A stretch of DNA of 64,000 nucleotides from Geomonas paludis. Its GTDB lineage: Bacteria > Desulfobacterota > Desulfuromonadia > Geobacterales > Geobacteraceae. The position numbers were made by a program, and so were the translations under genes. The notes under the pieces were generated by a model. The model saw only the letters and a list, made by a program, of their open reading frames with translations. It was not told the DNA's origin and searched no databases. Of the stretch, positions 44,525 through 52,546 are shown piece after piece (position 1 is the first letter of the stretch; the number at the start of each line of letters is the position of its first letter). The stretch lies in the NCBI RefSeq assembly GCF_014193585.1, contig NZ_BLXY01000003.1:186001-250000 (forward strand), given 5' to 3'.

Positions 44525-45901
44525 ATGAAACCCACCATAAAAATACTCCTCATAGAAGACGACGACGGCAGCCGCGAGGCGATGCTCATCCTGCTCAAGG
44601 CGAGCGGGTTTGCCATCAAGGGATGCTCCAGCGGCAAGGAAGGCCTCGAGCAGCTGGCGAGCGAGCCGTACGACATCGTCATCAGCGACCTGTTCCTGCC
44701 CGACGTGAACGGCATCGACATCCTGACCCGGGTGAAGCAGGACTCCCCGCGCACCGAAGTCATCCTGGTCACCGGCCACGGTTCCGCCGAGACCGCCGTG
44801 CAGGCGATGAAGAAAGGCGCCTACGACTACATCACCAAGCCCCTCAACATCGAAGAGCTGCGCATCATCATCGACAAAGCCGTCGAGAAGGGGCAGTTGT
44901 TAAGCGAGAACGTCTACCTCAAGAAGCAGTTGCAGGACAAGTACGAGTTCGCCAACATCATCGGCAACTCGCAGGCCATGCAGCAGCTCTTCTCGCGCAT
45001 GAAGCGCATCATCAAGACCGACTCCACCGTCCTCATCCTGGGTGAATCCGGCACCGGCAAGGAGCTGGTCGCCAAGGCCATCCACTTCAACGGCAACCGC
45101 AAGGACAAGCCGTTCATCGCCGTGAACTGCTCCGCCATCCCGGAGAACCTGCTGGAGAGCGAACTGTTCGGCCATGTCAAGGGAGCCTTCACCGGCGCGG
45201 TGAAGGAGAAGGTAGGTAAATTCGAGGCTGCCAACAACGGCACCATCTTCCTGGACGAGATCGGCACCCTCCCCATGCACCTGCAGACCAAGCTGCTGCG
45301 CGTGCTCCAGGAGCAGGAAGTCGAGCGCGTCGGGTCCAACAAGCAGATCAAGCTGGACGTGCGCGTCATTTCCGCCACCAACGTCAACCTCGAGGAAGAA
45401 GTCGCGCGCGGCAATTTCCGTGAAGACCTCTTCTACCGGCTCAACGTCATCCCGGTTCTCATTCCGCCCCTGCGTGAGCGCATCGAGGACATCCTCCCCC
45501 TCACCCGGCATTTCCTGGAGAAGAACTGCCGCTCCATGCAGCGTCCCATCATGCACCTGGACAAGGAAGCGCTCGAGGCGCTGGAGGCGTATCCCTGGAA
45601 CGGCAACGTGCGCGAGTTGGAGAACATCATGGAGCGCATTGTCGCGCTCACCGAAGGCGACGTCATCACCCTGCGCGACCTCCCCGCCAACATAGCAAAG
45701 AGTTACCAGGAAGGCGCCCACTCCGTCAGCGTGACCCCGGCCGGTATCGACATGGTGCAGGCCATCAGCGAGATCGAGAAGCGCATGATCGGCGAGGCCC
45801 TTCAGTTAGCCGGCGGCGTCAAAGCCCGTGCCGCCGCCATGCTCAGCATCAACCGCACCACCCTCGTCGAAAAGATGCGCCGCCTCGGTATGCCGCTTTA
45901 G
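44525..45901 (+). CDS. NtrC-family sigma-54-dependent response regulator
   Basis: A 458-residue regulator. A receiver (residues 1-120; LLIEDDDGSREAML, IVISDLFLPDVNGID) is followed by the AAA+ domain with Walker A LGESGTGKELVAKAIH, the sigma-54 contact GAFTGA, Walker B GTIFLDEIG and the R-finger PWNGNVRELENIM. A C-terminal Fis-type helix-turn-helix (VKARAAAMLSINRTTLVEKMRRLG) completes it. It activates sigma-54 promoters when phosphorylated. The cognate kinase is not adjacent. The ATG used gives the usual receiver start; an ATG 13 codons upstream is in frame. Confidence 0.93.
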   Translation: MKPTIKILLIEDDDGSREAMLILLKASGFAIKGCSSGKEGLEQLASEPYDIVISDLFLPDVNGIDILTRVKQDSPRTEVILVTGHGSAETAVQAMKKGAYDYITKPLNIEELRIIIDKAVEKGQLLSENVYLKKQLQDKYEFANIIGNSQAMQQLFSRMKRIIKTDSTVLILGESGTGKELVAKAIHFNGNRKDKPFIAVNCSAIPENLLESELFGHVKGAFTGAVKEKVGKFEAANNGTIFLDEIGTLPMHLQTKLLRVLQEQEVERVGSNKQIKLDVRVISATNVNLEEEVARGNFREDLFYRLNVIPVLIPPLRERIEDILPLTRHFLEKNCRSMQRPIMHLDKEALEALEAYPWNGNVRELENIMERIVALTEGDVITLRDLPANIAKSYQEGAHSVSVTPAGIDMVQAISEIEKRMIGEALQLAGGVKARAAAMLSINRTTLVEKMRRLGMPL

Positions 45902-46055
45902 TCTTACTCTGAGGAGGAGGCGCTGCCTGCCCCTCCTAATCTCTCCCCTCCCCTCACCACCCGTTGCAGCCATCAGCCAGTAAAAGCGTCCAAAGCTTCG
46001 CCTTTACACCGATGAAGTATTTTTATATATTGCGATCTAACCCGTTTAAGGATGT

Positions 46056-46094
46056 GATTGGGAGATGGCCAGTTTTCTGGCCATCCCCCCAATC
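46056..46094. other. Long hairpin before the cassette array
   Basis: GATTGGG..ATGGCCAG and CTGGCCAT..CCCAATC form an imperfect 17-base stem with a TTTT loop, between the response regulator and the first cassette-type gene. It may be a terminator or a residue of an integron site. No integrase gene is seen. Confidence 0.5.
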
Positions 46095-46177
46095 GGCACA
46101 AATTCCATCCATTGGCATGTATCATATCAGCATGTTACGTCAGCAGATCTATTAGCTTAATCAATATATACGCGACA

Positions 46178-46699
46178 ATGTGGGAGGATGACGGCAATTT
46201 CCCACTACTAAGTAGTTGGGCGAGGAAGATACCTATGTGGTACGAGAGTCTTGGTATCATATCGATTGGCGGCCAAAGTGGTGGTCCAAGAGATAACGGA
46301 ATTGGCAACATCAAGATTGATCTTTGGTATCTCCTTTTGAAGCACTGCACCAGCACCCATTGTGCCGCAGTTGACCACTTCGCCTTGGCCTTGCGGGTTG
46401 GAGGACAGTTTGCGGATTGGTCACCTGAGAGGATTCACCGTGTAAGGCGCAGCCGCAAGGAACGTTATATAGGTTGTGACATCGACATTCCCTTAGCGGT
46501 ATGGCAACCACAAACGACAGACCAACTAAAGGAGTATCTGGCTCAAAAGGTACGAGAATCTATAGAAGTGCTAGTTGCTAGGCTCAAAAAGGACAAAGAG
46601 AGCATAGATGCGGAAAGCCTCTTTAGAGAAGTTGATACGGCCATAAAACTCTTCCTGGCATATCGATACACAGGTTACCCCGAAGGGCCAGCCGCCTAA
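46178..46699 (+). CDS. Cassette gene of unknown function
   Basis: I recognise no family. The 173-residue protein has no signal peptide or membrane segment. It includes IKIDLWYLLLKHCTSTHCAAVDHFALALRVGG, and a helical C-terminus (LKEYLAQKVRESIEVLVARLKKD) of the kind found in small immunity-like or phage-type proteins. The ATG used follows an AT-rich stretch without a clear ribosome site. Its stop lies inside the first attC. Confidence 0.55.
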   Translation: MWEDDGNFPLLSSWARKIPMWYESLGIISIGGQSGGPRDNGIGNIKIDLWYLLLKHCTSTHCAAVDHFALALRVGGQFADWSPERIHRVRRSRKERYIGCDIDIPLAVWQPQTTDQLKEYLAQKVRESIEVLVARLKKDKESIDAESLFREVDTAIKLFLAYRYTGYPEGPAA

Positions 46700-46820
46700 T
46701 AATCGGACCTTGAAAGGTTATCGGTGTCGGACCGGGTGAGGATAATTTGAAAACATGAAGAAGTGAGATCCCAACAAGGAAGTTAGACCAGACGATCCGG
46801 TCAACTTCCGACCGTTGGGT
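46694..46820 (+). repeat. attC-like recombination site 1
   Basis: The left end GCCTAAT pairs with the right end GTTGGGT (CCTAA/TTGGG with one G-T wobble). An adjacent CGGA/TCCG pair and an inner GACCGG/CCGGTC stem extend the hairpin. Length 127 bases. Confidence 0.7.
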
Positions 46821-46842
46821 AAGTGAACTTAAGGTACCAAAT

Positions 46843-47271
46843 ATGACGTATTTCCCCTGCACCTCATCGGCCTACACCACTTTTGCTATGTACTTATCGG
46901 TCCTCCTCATCATGTGGCTATTCATAATTTCAAAGGATAGGTCAACAAAGATAGCAAGGGGAAGAATGATTACGTGCTTGGCGCTGTCGGTTGTGTACGT
47001 CGGTGTGGTCTATAATGCAGTATTTATCCGTTATTTCTACGGATATGACATCATCGAAAAGTCAAAGATTATCCAAATAGAATATTTGTCACCACAGCGG
47101 ACAAGGCTACTGAGCGTAAGCATGATAGCGACAGTGAGGTGTGAACCCAGTTATAAAGGAAGCTATCAGACTGTTATCATAACGAAAGACGGCAAAAGAT
47201 ATGAGGGAGTACCTTCAGCAAGAGGTGATGCTGAGAGAGTCGCTCTGCGCTTAAATCCAAATCTTCTTTAA
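46843..47271 (+). CDS. Cassette-encoded small membrane protein
   Basis: A 142-residue protein with two predicted membrane helices (FAMYLSVLLIMWLFIISK and ITCLALSVVYVGVVYNAVFI) and a C-terminal soluble part (SVSMIATVRCEPSYKGSYQTVII). No family recognised. It starts 22 bases after the right end of attC 1 and ends just before the next palindrome. Confidence 0.6.
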   Translation: MTYFPCTSSAYTTFAMYLSVLLIMWLFIISKDRSTKIARGRMITCLALSVVYVGVVYNAVFIRYFYGYDIIEKSKIIQIEYLSPQRTRLLSVSMIATVRCEPSYKGSYQTVIITKDGKRYEGVPSARGDAERVALRLNPNLL

Positions 47272-47579
47272 GGTTGCCGCTTACGGCGGTAAAGGAAAAG
47301 GCGGGGGCAGCCCTGGATATGGGACACTTCGAGGAACATGTCCCAACAAAGTGGGTGGACCGGTCTACGCGGTGGTAAGAGCAGGAATGAGTCGGTAATG
47401 GGCGGGCGCTCCGCCGGTCACCTCACGCCGCTGGCATAGAGAGAGAGCAAATCTTAGTGACGGTGGGAGTGTTGCGGGGCCATCAGATTGATTTGCAGTC
47501 TTGCCCGTCCAACAAACATATGAAGAGAATACATAGCTTAAATTAAGGTTTTGAGTTCGCGTGACTAGTGAGACTTCAA
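47272..47579 (+). other. Spacer of 308 bases holding attC 2 and an unassigned stretch
   Basis: It contains the palindrome at 47341-47436. The 140 bases after it show no gene; one isolated GTCCAAC (matching RYYYAAC) sits near 47510 without a visible partner. Confidence 0.55.
47341..47436 (+). repeat. attC-like recombination site 2
   Basis: Left end TCCCAAC, right end GCTGGCA, inner stem GACCGG/CCGGTC with one unpaired base outside it. The 96-base site and its left flank are clearly related in sequence to the site at 51220-51306. Confidence 0.65.
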
Positions 47580-48305
47580 ATGGACAACCAAGAAATATAT
47601 TATCGGCGTAACTTCTATGATTTGTTCTGGGATGCGGTGCGTTTAGGACGTATGGCGCAGGAAGTACAGGAAGACGATGACACCGAATTCAGCTGTGCCC
47701 GTGCTTCAATAATGAGTTCAGTATTTTCTTTAGAATGTGCCTCAAACTGTTGTGTCGAAATTATGCCTAGTGGCAGTGGTTTTAAAAAAGACGTAGATAA
47801 ACTTCCATTTCTTTCCAAGTTTGAAGTCTTTTTAGGCGTGATGTTTCCCGGAAAAACTTTAGATCGTGGACGACATGAAGTGCAGTTGGTCCAAGAACTT
47901 AAGACCATACGCGACTCATTCACTCATCCTAAAGTCAAAAGGACCAAGCTTATACGGGTTGATAGCAACTGCGAGTTTAAAGAAGGTGCTGGCTACATAT
48001 CGAATATATTTGGAACGGGACCTACTAGATCCTACGATTTTGGTTGCACCCAATTCCTCAATCTCCCTAACACCATCACGTGGCAGGCAGAAGATGCCAT
48101 TTCAGTCCTACATGCTGCCACCAAGTTTCTGAACTATTTTTTTGTAGGACTCTGCTCTTACGACAGCGACACAATTAATGATATTCTCCGTAGTAGTGGT
48201 GAGATATCCATCCCTTCAAAAATCTCCTACGGAAGACTTGATGATCCAGAATTAAAGCGGGCTATGGATCGATGGAAGTTGAACTTGGATTTCCTCGGTG
48301 GGTAA
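47580..48305 (+). CDS. Cassette-encoded HEPN-like helical protein
   Basis: A 241-residue all-helical protein without signal or membrane segments. It carries LKTIRDSFTHPKVKR, whose R-x4-H spacing matches the catalytic motif of HEPN RNase domains found in toxin and defence proteins; other catalytic features cannot be confirmed by eye. It could also be a HEPN-fold nucleotidyltransferase partner. The ATG at 47580 was preferred to a GTG four codons upstream. No partner toxin or antitoxin is encoded beside it. Confidence 0.5.
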   Translation: MDNQEIYYRRNFYDLFWDAVRLGRMAQEVQEDDDTEFSCARASIMSSVFSLECASNCCVEIMPSGSGFKKDVDKLPFLSKFEVFLGVMFPGKTLDRGRHEVQLVQELKTIRDSFTHPKVKRTKLIRVDSNCEFKEGAGYISNIFGTGPTRSYDFGCTQFLNLPNTITWQAEDAISVLHAATKFLNYFFVGLCSYDSDTINDILRSSGEISIPSKISYGRLDDPELKRAMDRWKLNLDFLGG

Positions 48306-48392
48306 AAAACAAATGGGCAGAGTGGACAGTAGTAAGTTGTGTAAGTTGTTGTAGGACAATGGAACTGAAATCGGATACTTGAGACGATGGAA

Positions 48393-48491
48393 TTCCAACG
48401 AAGCGCGTAGACCGGTCTCGCAGTTGATGAGAGCGGGAGGAAGTTGAAAGGGGGCAGGTGCTCTGCCGGTCACGCCGCGCCGTCGTTGGAC
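48393..48491 (+). repeat. attC recombination site 3 (best preserved)
   Basis: The ends pair perfectly (TCCAACGA with TCGTTGGA) and the right end GTTGGAC fits GTTRRRY. The inner arms pair through GACCGG/CCGGTC and GCGCG/CGCGC with unpaired bases on one side, as in true attC hairpins. Length 99 bases. Confidence 0.85.
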
Positions 48492-48500
48492 AATAGAGAC

Positions 48501-48899
48501 ATGAAAAATGAAATCAATAGGAAAATCCGGCTGGCACTTTTGGGATGCGCGGTTGTCGTCGGAGCAGTTTTCTGGTTCCTTTTCGGGGACTCAATTCAGG
48601 AACGACTTAACCGAAGGGAATTCGATTCAACAGAGTGGAAAAACCCAAAGAATGTGACCTACAACATTAGGATCAGAATGGTGAACGATTTGTTGCGCCG
48701 CCACCATTTGACTGGAATGAGCCGGGAGCAAGTAATCGCTATTATAGGTGAACCAGACAAGACTCAATACTTCAAAGACTGGGATATGGTTTATTGGCTT
48801 GGACCCGAGAGAGGGTTCCTAAGCGTAGATTCCGAGTGGCTTGTAATGCGATTCAATAGCCAGAAAAAGGTTTCCGAAGTGAAAGTTGTAAGAGATTAG
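48501..48899 (+). CDS. Cassette-encoded BamE/SmpA-like protein
   Basis: A 132-residue protein. A hydrophobic N-terminal segment (LALLGCAVVVGAVFWFLFG) is followed by a compact domain whose LTGMSREQVIAIIGEPDKTQYF matches the BamE/SmpA signature (helix-turn, then G-x-P), ending in a KVSEVKVVRD strand. BamE is part of the outer-membrane assembly machine; this copy is likely a stand-alone paralogue. It begins 9 bases after attC 3. Confidence 0.7.
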   Translation: MKNEINRKIRLALLGCAVVVGAVFWFLFGDSIQERLNRREFDSTEWKNPKNVTYNIRIRMVNDLLRRHHLTGMSREQVIAIIGEPDKTQYFKDWDMVYWLGPERGFLSVDSEWLVMRFNSQKKVSEVKVVRD

Positions 48900-48919
48900 T
48901 GGCAGACACGGACGACTGA

Positions 48920-48949
48920 CGCCGCCGGTCAAGGCCGCACCCGTTGGCC
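48920..48949 (+). repeat. Right half of an attC-like site
   Basis: CCGGTC, CCGC and the right end GTTGGCC are present, but no matching left half is seen in the 3' end of the preceding gene. Probably a worn or deleted site. Confidence 0.45.
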
Positions 48950-49036
48950 AGAAGACAAAGACTTGGAAAGTGCTAGAGATAGATTGGATACTGCCGCGTC
49001 GAATTGGTGCTATTCCGGGATCATCAGGAGATTCAG

Positions 49037-49612
49037 ATGCAATTGAAGCTTGCAGAGCTTTCGGATATCGACGGTGTATTGGCGTTGCACAGCAAATTTC
49101 AGATTGATACGATAAAAGAGGAAGATAAAAAGGACGGTTTTGTTACAACTGCTTTTACCAAGGATCAGCTGTCGGAGTTGATTCTAGGTGAAAACGGACT
49201 CTTCATAGCGAAAGATGATGGCGTAGTAGTTGCCTACGTAATGGCTGCATCGTGGCATTTCTGGTCGACACACCCGGTTCAGGCATACATGATCGGTCAA
49301 CTCCACCATTACAAGTTCAACGGGGAAACGTTGACTGCAGAGAATTCATACCAATACGGCCCAATCTGTATCGACACAACGGTTAGAGGCGCCGGTGTTC
49401 TCGAGAAGATCTTTGCATACGCCCTGGAGTCGATGTCCCAAAGGTACCCCATCCTTGTCACCTTCATAAACAAAACAAACCCTCGCTCGCTTTCGGCTCA
49501 TATCAAAAAGCTTGGTTTGTCTGTTTTGAACGAGTTCCAGTTCAACAACAACAGCTATTACTGGCTGGCTTGTTCTACCCGTACCGACGCAAACAGGCCA
49601 TTTGAACCCTGA
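49037..49612 (+). CDS. Cassette-encoded GNAT N-acetyltransferase
   Basis: A 191-residue acetyltransferase. The GNAT core reads FIAKDDGVVVAYVMAAS and the acetyl-CoA loop ICIDTTVRGAGVLEKIFAYALE, then LVTFINKTNPRSLSAHIKKLGL. A CAGGAG ribosome site precedes the ATG. The substrate is unknown; acetyltransferases are frequent integron cassettes. Confidence 0.82.
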   Translation: MQLKLAELSDIDGVLALHSKFQIDTIKEEDKKDGFVTTAFTKDQLSELILGENGLFIAKDDGVVVAYVMAASWHFWSTHPVQAYMIGQLHHYKFNGETLTAENSYQYGPICIDTTVRGAGVLEKIFAYALESMSQRYPILVTFINKTNPRSLSAHIKKLGLSVLNEFQFNNNSYYWLACSTRTDANRPFEP

Positions 49613-49674
49613 TTTCTGATAGGGGCATCTGGGGTCAGGCTGAATCTGGTGAATCTGGAAAGCGAGATCGCACA

Positions 49675-49716
49675 AAGCGTAACAGCGGCCAAGCCGCTGT
49701 ACTCTCAGGCGTTTAA
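49675..49716 (+). repeat. Possible short attC-like hairpin
   Basis: An AGCGGC/GCCGCT stem lies between GCGTAAC and GTTTAAC, but the outer ends do not pair well. Weak call. Confidence 0.25.
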
Positions 49717-49735
49717 CGACGAAAATGGAGAGAAA

Positions 49736-50296
49736 ATGCGAAAGCAGGTTCTGCTTGTCGTAGTAGCTTTACTCAGTGTGAACACCTCAGCGCTCGCTGG
49801 CGAGAAGCAGAAAGATTTTAATTTCAACTCTCAGATCGGTATCGCTGAGATCACACCGACAGGCGACGGATGCCTAACCATTTCCAACTCAACCCTTCCA
49901 GAAAACCAAAAGATAAAGCTGGTCATTATCGAAAAGCAGCAGAAGGTCATTGAGAAGGAAGTCCATAAAAAACTTAAAGCAAGCTGTTCAAGAAATCCTG
50001 AGACCCCACCAGACGCCTCGTTTTACTCGTTTTCAACGCGAAAAGAAGAACATTTTGATCCAGCAATTGCTGTAGTTGGATTTACTGGCAATTTCAAGAC
50101 GGTAAAAGGCAAGGTTCGAGCGGATCTCGACGGTAATGGAACCGCTGAGAGTTTCCGGTCGTGCACCAGCAATGAGGGACTGCATTTGACTGTATGGGCC
50201 GGAGAGGCGCTGAACTCGAAACGACAGTGGCACGAATATTACTATCTTGGCTATGACGTCGAACCGTCCTGTAAGCCTGCTGATTATAAGGAATGA
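49736..50296 (+). CDS. Cassette-encoded secreted protein of unknown function
   Basis: A 186-residue protein with signal peptide (MRKQVLLVVVALLSVNTSALA). The mature protein is beta-rich (IGIAEITPTGDGCLTISNS, KGKVRADLDGNGTAES) and has four Cys that may form disulfides. It ends 2 bases before an attC-like end. GGAGAG precedes the start. No family recognised. Confidence 0.6.
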   Translation: MRKQVLLVVVALLSVNTSALAGEKQKDFNFNSQIGIAEITPTGDGCLTISNSTLPENQKIKLVIIEKQQKVIEKEVHKKLKASCSRNPETPPDASFYSFSTRKEEHFDPAIAVVGFTGNFKTVKGKVRADLDGNGTAESFRSCTSNEGLHLTVWAGEALNSKRQWHEYYYLGYDVEPSCKPADYKE

Positions 50297-50297
50297 C

Positions 50298-50550
50298 GCT
50301 CAACCAGCGACACCCGCGGTCTCCGCTGACGCTCCGCCGCTGGGAACGAGAGAGGACGTAGGTAGCTGATGTAGCTTATTGACCACTGCGGGGGACATAA
50401 GATACATAAGATACCAGCGTCGCCTCCTCCTCCCCCTCCTCCTCATTTTTACTTGATTGTTAACGTAGGACACATAGACGGGCGACGCACACGCACGACC
50501 GGTCCTGGCACAGGGGGCGGTCAACGCTCAGGCGTTGGCAAAAAGAGACT
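50298..50550 (+). other. Spacer with one RYYYAAC end and a degenerate attC-like site
   Basis: GCTCAAC at 50298 fits the RYYYAAC end; a partial partner GCTGGGA is at 50339 (pair CCAGCG/CGCTGG). A second candidate site at 50459-50540 ends GTTGGCA and pairs TAACG with CGTTG. Between them 110 bases show no gene, so this could be an emptied cassette. Confidence 0.4.
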
Positions 50551-51162
50551 ATGATTAAACAAGGCAAAATTACATCATGGAATGATGACAAGGGGTACGG
50601 TTTCATCACCCCAAGCTCGGGGGAAGATAAAATATTCGCCCACATCAAGGCCTTTAAGAACCAGGTTCACCGACCAGAAGTAAATCGGTTGGTTACCTAT
50701 ATCCTGACCACTGACAAACAAGGTCGAATTTGTGCAGCAGAGGTTACTATGCTTGCTGCAGCAGTGATCAAAAAAGATGATCAAGGCAATTGGGTGTTAG
50801 CAAACGCCTATGCCGCCTTGTTTTTGGCTTTCATCATGTTCATTTGTCTCGTTGGCACTGCTCCTTCCTGGTTGTTTGCAGGTTATCTTACTACAAGCTT
50901 AATCACCTATATCGTTTACTATTTCGATAAGTCTGCCGCTCAAAAAGGACAGTGGAGAACACAAGAAAGCACCTTACACCTGCTTGCCTTGTTTGGTGGA
51001 TGGCCGGGAGCACTTGCAGCCCAACAACTATTACGGCACAAATCCAGAAAGAAACCATTTCGCATGGTTTTTTGGATGACCGTAGTTCTGAATAGCTGTG
51101 CCTCTATTGTTTTCATAAACCCAAGTGCTGTAGAGGCACTCAAGTCGCTACTAAAAAAATAA
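50551..51162 (+). CDS. Cassette-encoded cold-shock / DUF1294 membrane protein
   Basis: A 203-residue two-part protein. Residues 1-60 are a cold-shock-like RNA-binding fold (GKITSWNDDKGYGFITPSSGEDKIFAHI). Residues 90-200 are a DUF1294-type membrane domain (YIVYYFDKSAAQKGQWRTQESTLHLLALFGGWPGALAAQQLLRHK). Such fusions are widespread in bacteria and are found as integron cassettes. It begins 10 bases after GTTGGCA. Confidence 0.87.
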   Translation: MIKQGKITSWNDDKGYGFITPSSGEDKIFAHIKAFKNQVHRPEVNRLVTYILTTDKQGRICAAEVTMLAAAVIKKDDQGNWVLANAYAALFLAFIMFICLVGTAPSWLFAGYLTTSLITYIVYYFDKSAAQKGQWRTQESTLHLLALFGGWPGALAAQQLLRHKSRKKPFRMVFWMTVVLNSCASIVFINPSAVEALKSLLKK

Positions 51163-51219
51163 GATAAGATAAGGAAAAGGCGGGGTCAGCCTTGGACATG
51201 GGACATTTCGAGAAACATG

Positions 51220-51306
51220 TCCCAACAAAGTAGGTGGACGGGTTTACGTAGTAGTAAGAGCAGGAACGACTCGGTACCCTGGACGCTCCGTCACCTCACG
51301 CCTGGA
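51220..51306 (+). repeat. attC-like recombination site 4
   Basis: Left end TCCCAAC, right end GCCTGGA, with a weakened inner stem. Its 160-base surroundings align with those of site 2 (47280-47436), so one may be a copy of the other. Confidence 0.55.
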
Positions 51307-51366
51307 GCCGGGCTGGGTGAAGGGCAAAGATGGACCTATGTCAGGAGCAAGCGGGAGATTGGACGA

Positions 51367-51702
51367 TCAGTGATGGTGCGTGGCGCACTCAGAAAGAAGT
51401 TCCACGATCCACGCATTAATGCTCTTGCCGTGAGCGGCAGCTTGGGTGGCTAGACGCTGGTGCAGTACTGGAGGGACCCTCAAATTGAACTTCCCGGAGA
51501 ATTGCTTGCGAGGCTCGACCCCATCCTCGGCACACATCTCCAGGAAAGCCTTCAGTGAAGGCTCGCCCTCTTTCCGAAGATCGTCTACTGTACTGGCATA
51601 AAAATCAGCACCACCGTTGATGCCCACAAATTCCCCCCGGAACATGTCGATCTCGGGGTCATAGGAAATTACAGCATCAAACCCGTTAATATTCATGTTC
51701 AT
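51367..51702 (-). CDS. hicB: HicB-family antitoxin (orphan)
   Basis: A 111-residue protein on the reverse strand of the array. It has the HicB fold (NGFDAVISYDPEIDMFRGEFVGING, DDLRKEGEPSLKAFLEMC) and a C-terminal ribbon-helix-helix (GKFNLRVPPVLHQRLATQAAAHGKSINAWIVELL). The usual hicA toxin gene is not seen on either side within 400 bases. A CGGAG site precedes the ATG used. Confidence 0.83.
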   Translation of the reverse strand: MNMNINGFDAVISYDPEIDMFRGEFVGINGGADFYASTVDDLRKEGEPSLKAFLEMCAEDGVEPRKQFSGKFNLRVPPVLHQRLATQAAAHGKSINAWIVELLSECATHHH

Positions 51703-51811
51703 GGTCTTACTCCGTTCGTATGGTCTTATTTTACTACCACCATGAACGTACAACCGTCAAGGCTGGACCCCGAAGGGGTCAGGCACGTTTTAATCTGAAG
51801 CAGCATGACGA

Positions 51812-51911
51812 TGCCAACCACGCGGGTAGACACGGTCTCCGCGGTGGATAAGAGTGGAAGTGACGTGATATAAAGTTGAGCGCTCCGCCGGTCAGCCTCA
51901 AGCCGTTGGAC
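51812..51911 (+). repeat. attC recombination site 5
   Basis: TGCCAAC pairs with GTTGGAC (CCAAC/GTTGG) and the inner arms pair through GACaCGG/CCGGTC with one unpaired base; 100 bases, like site 3. Confidence 0.75.
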
Positions 51912-51943
51912 GAGGGAGAGAAAGCCAGGTAAAGGAGCGAGGT

Positions 51944-52246
51944 CTAATGGCGAGGCTGAGCAACCAAGCGGACTCCAAGCGCGGAACAAACTCGGCTGAT
52001 TGTGTCGAAGCGTGGATGAGCTCCGGGACGCAAGGCTTTGTAGAGGGCTTCGCGTGTCAGCCCGGCAGCCTGAGCAATTTCAGCCATGCCGCGCGCTCGT
52101 GCGGCGACTCCTAAGGCATGGGCCAACTCTGCTGCGTCACCATCCTCAATCACCATGGTGATATACGCCGCAATGTCGGCCTCGCTTTTTAACTGGGTGG
52201 CAAGATCAAATTCCGAGAGGTCCGATACAACGATTTTTTTCGGCAT
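51944..52246 (-). CDS. Antidote protein of a HI1419/HI1420-type toxin-antitoxin module
   Basis: A 100-residue helix-turn-helix antitoxin. It has the family pattern FDLATQLKSEADIAAYITMVIEDGDAAELAHALGVAARARG, and the DNA-binding part MAEIAQAAGLTREALYKALRPGAHP, typical of the antidote partner in addiction modules where the toxin comes first. The toxin gene is 3 bases upstream and both are on the reverse strand of the array. It represses its own promoter in known systems. Confidence 0.87.
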   Translation of the reverse strand: MPKKIVVSDLSEFDLATQLKSEADIAAYITMVIEDGDAAELAHALGVAARARGMAEIAQAAGLTREALYKALRPGAHPRFDTISRVCSALGVRLVAQPRH

Positions 52247-52249
52247 GGG

Positions 52250-52546
52250 TCAATCCTCCAATCTGGCTGCCCGCTCGAAGGCAATGGCAATGTCGGCTGT
52301 TTGTGTGGATTTGTCCCCACCGCCGAGCATCACGATAAGCATGTTGCCACGTTCAATGTAGTACATTCGCCAGCCGGAGCCAAAGAACTCACGCATCTCA
52401 AAAACGCCGTGGCCAACGGATTTCACATCACCGAGATCGCCTCGCTGGGCCTTGTCAAGGCGTCGAGCCAGCCGCAACCGAGTGGTGCGGTCTTTGATGC
52501 CATTTAGCCAAGCGTCAAATTCGGGAAGGGTCTTGACGATGTACAT
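52250..52546 (-). CDS. RelE/HigB-type toxin of the addiction module
   Basis: A 98-residue toxin: LPEFDAWLNGIKDRTTRLRLARRLDKAQRGDLGDVKSVGHGVFEMREFFGSGWRMYYI is the addiction-module killer-protein pattern. RelE-fold toxins of this group act on RNA or translation. It is upstream of its antidote, 3 bases apart, the usual order. Reverse orientation relative to other cassettes implies its own promoter, as known for cassette toxin-antitoxin modules. Confidence 0.88.
   Translation of the reverse strand: MYIVKTLPEFDAWLNGIKDRTTRLRLARRLDKAQRGDLGDVKSVGHGVFEMREFFGSGWRMYYIERGNMLIVMLGGGDKSTQTADIAIAFERAARLED

Noticed and set aside
45902-46177. Integron integrase or attI at the left edge
   Set aside because: No tyrosine-recombinase gene is seen; only a hairpin is present.
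51703-51943. hicA toxin gene next to hicB
   Set aside because: The only short frames there do not resemble HicA, so the antitoxin is called an orphan.
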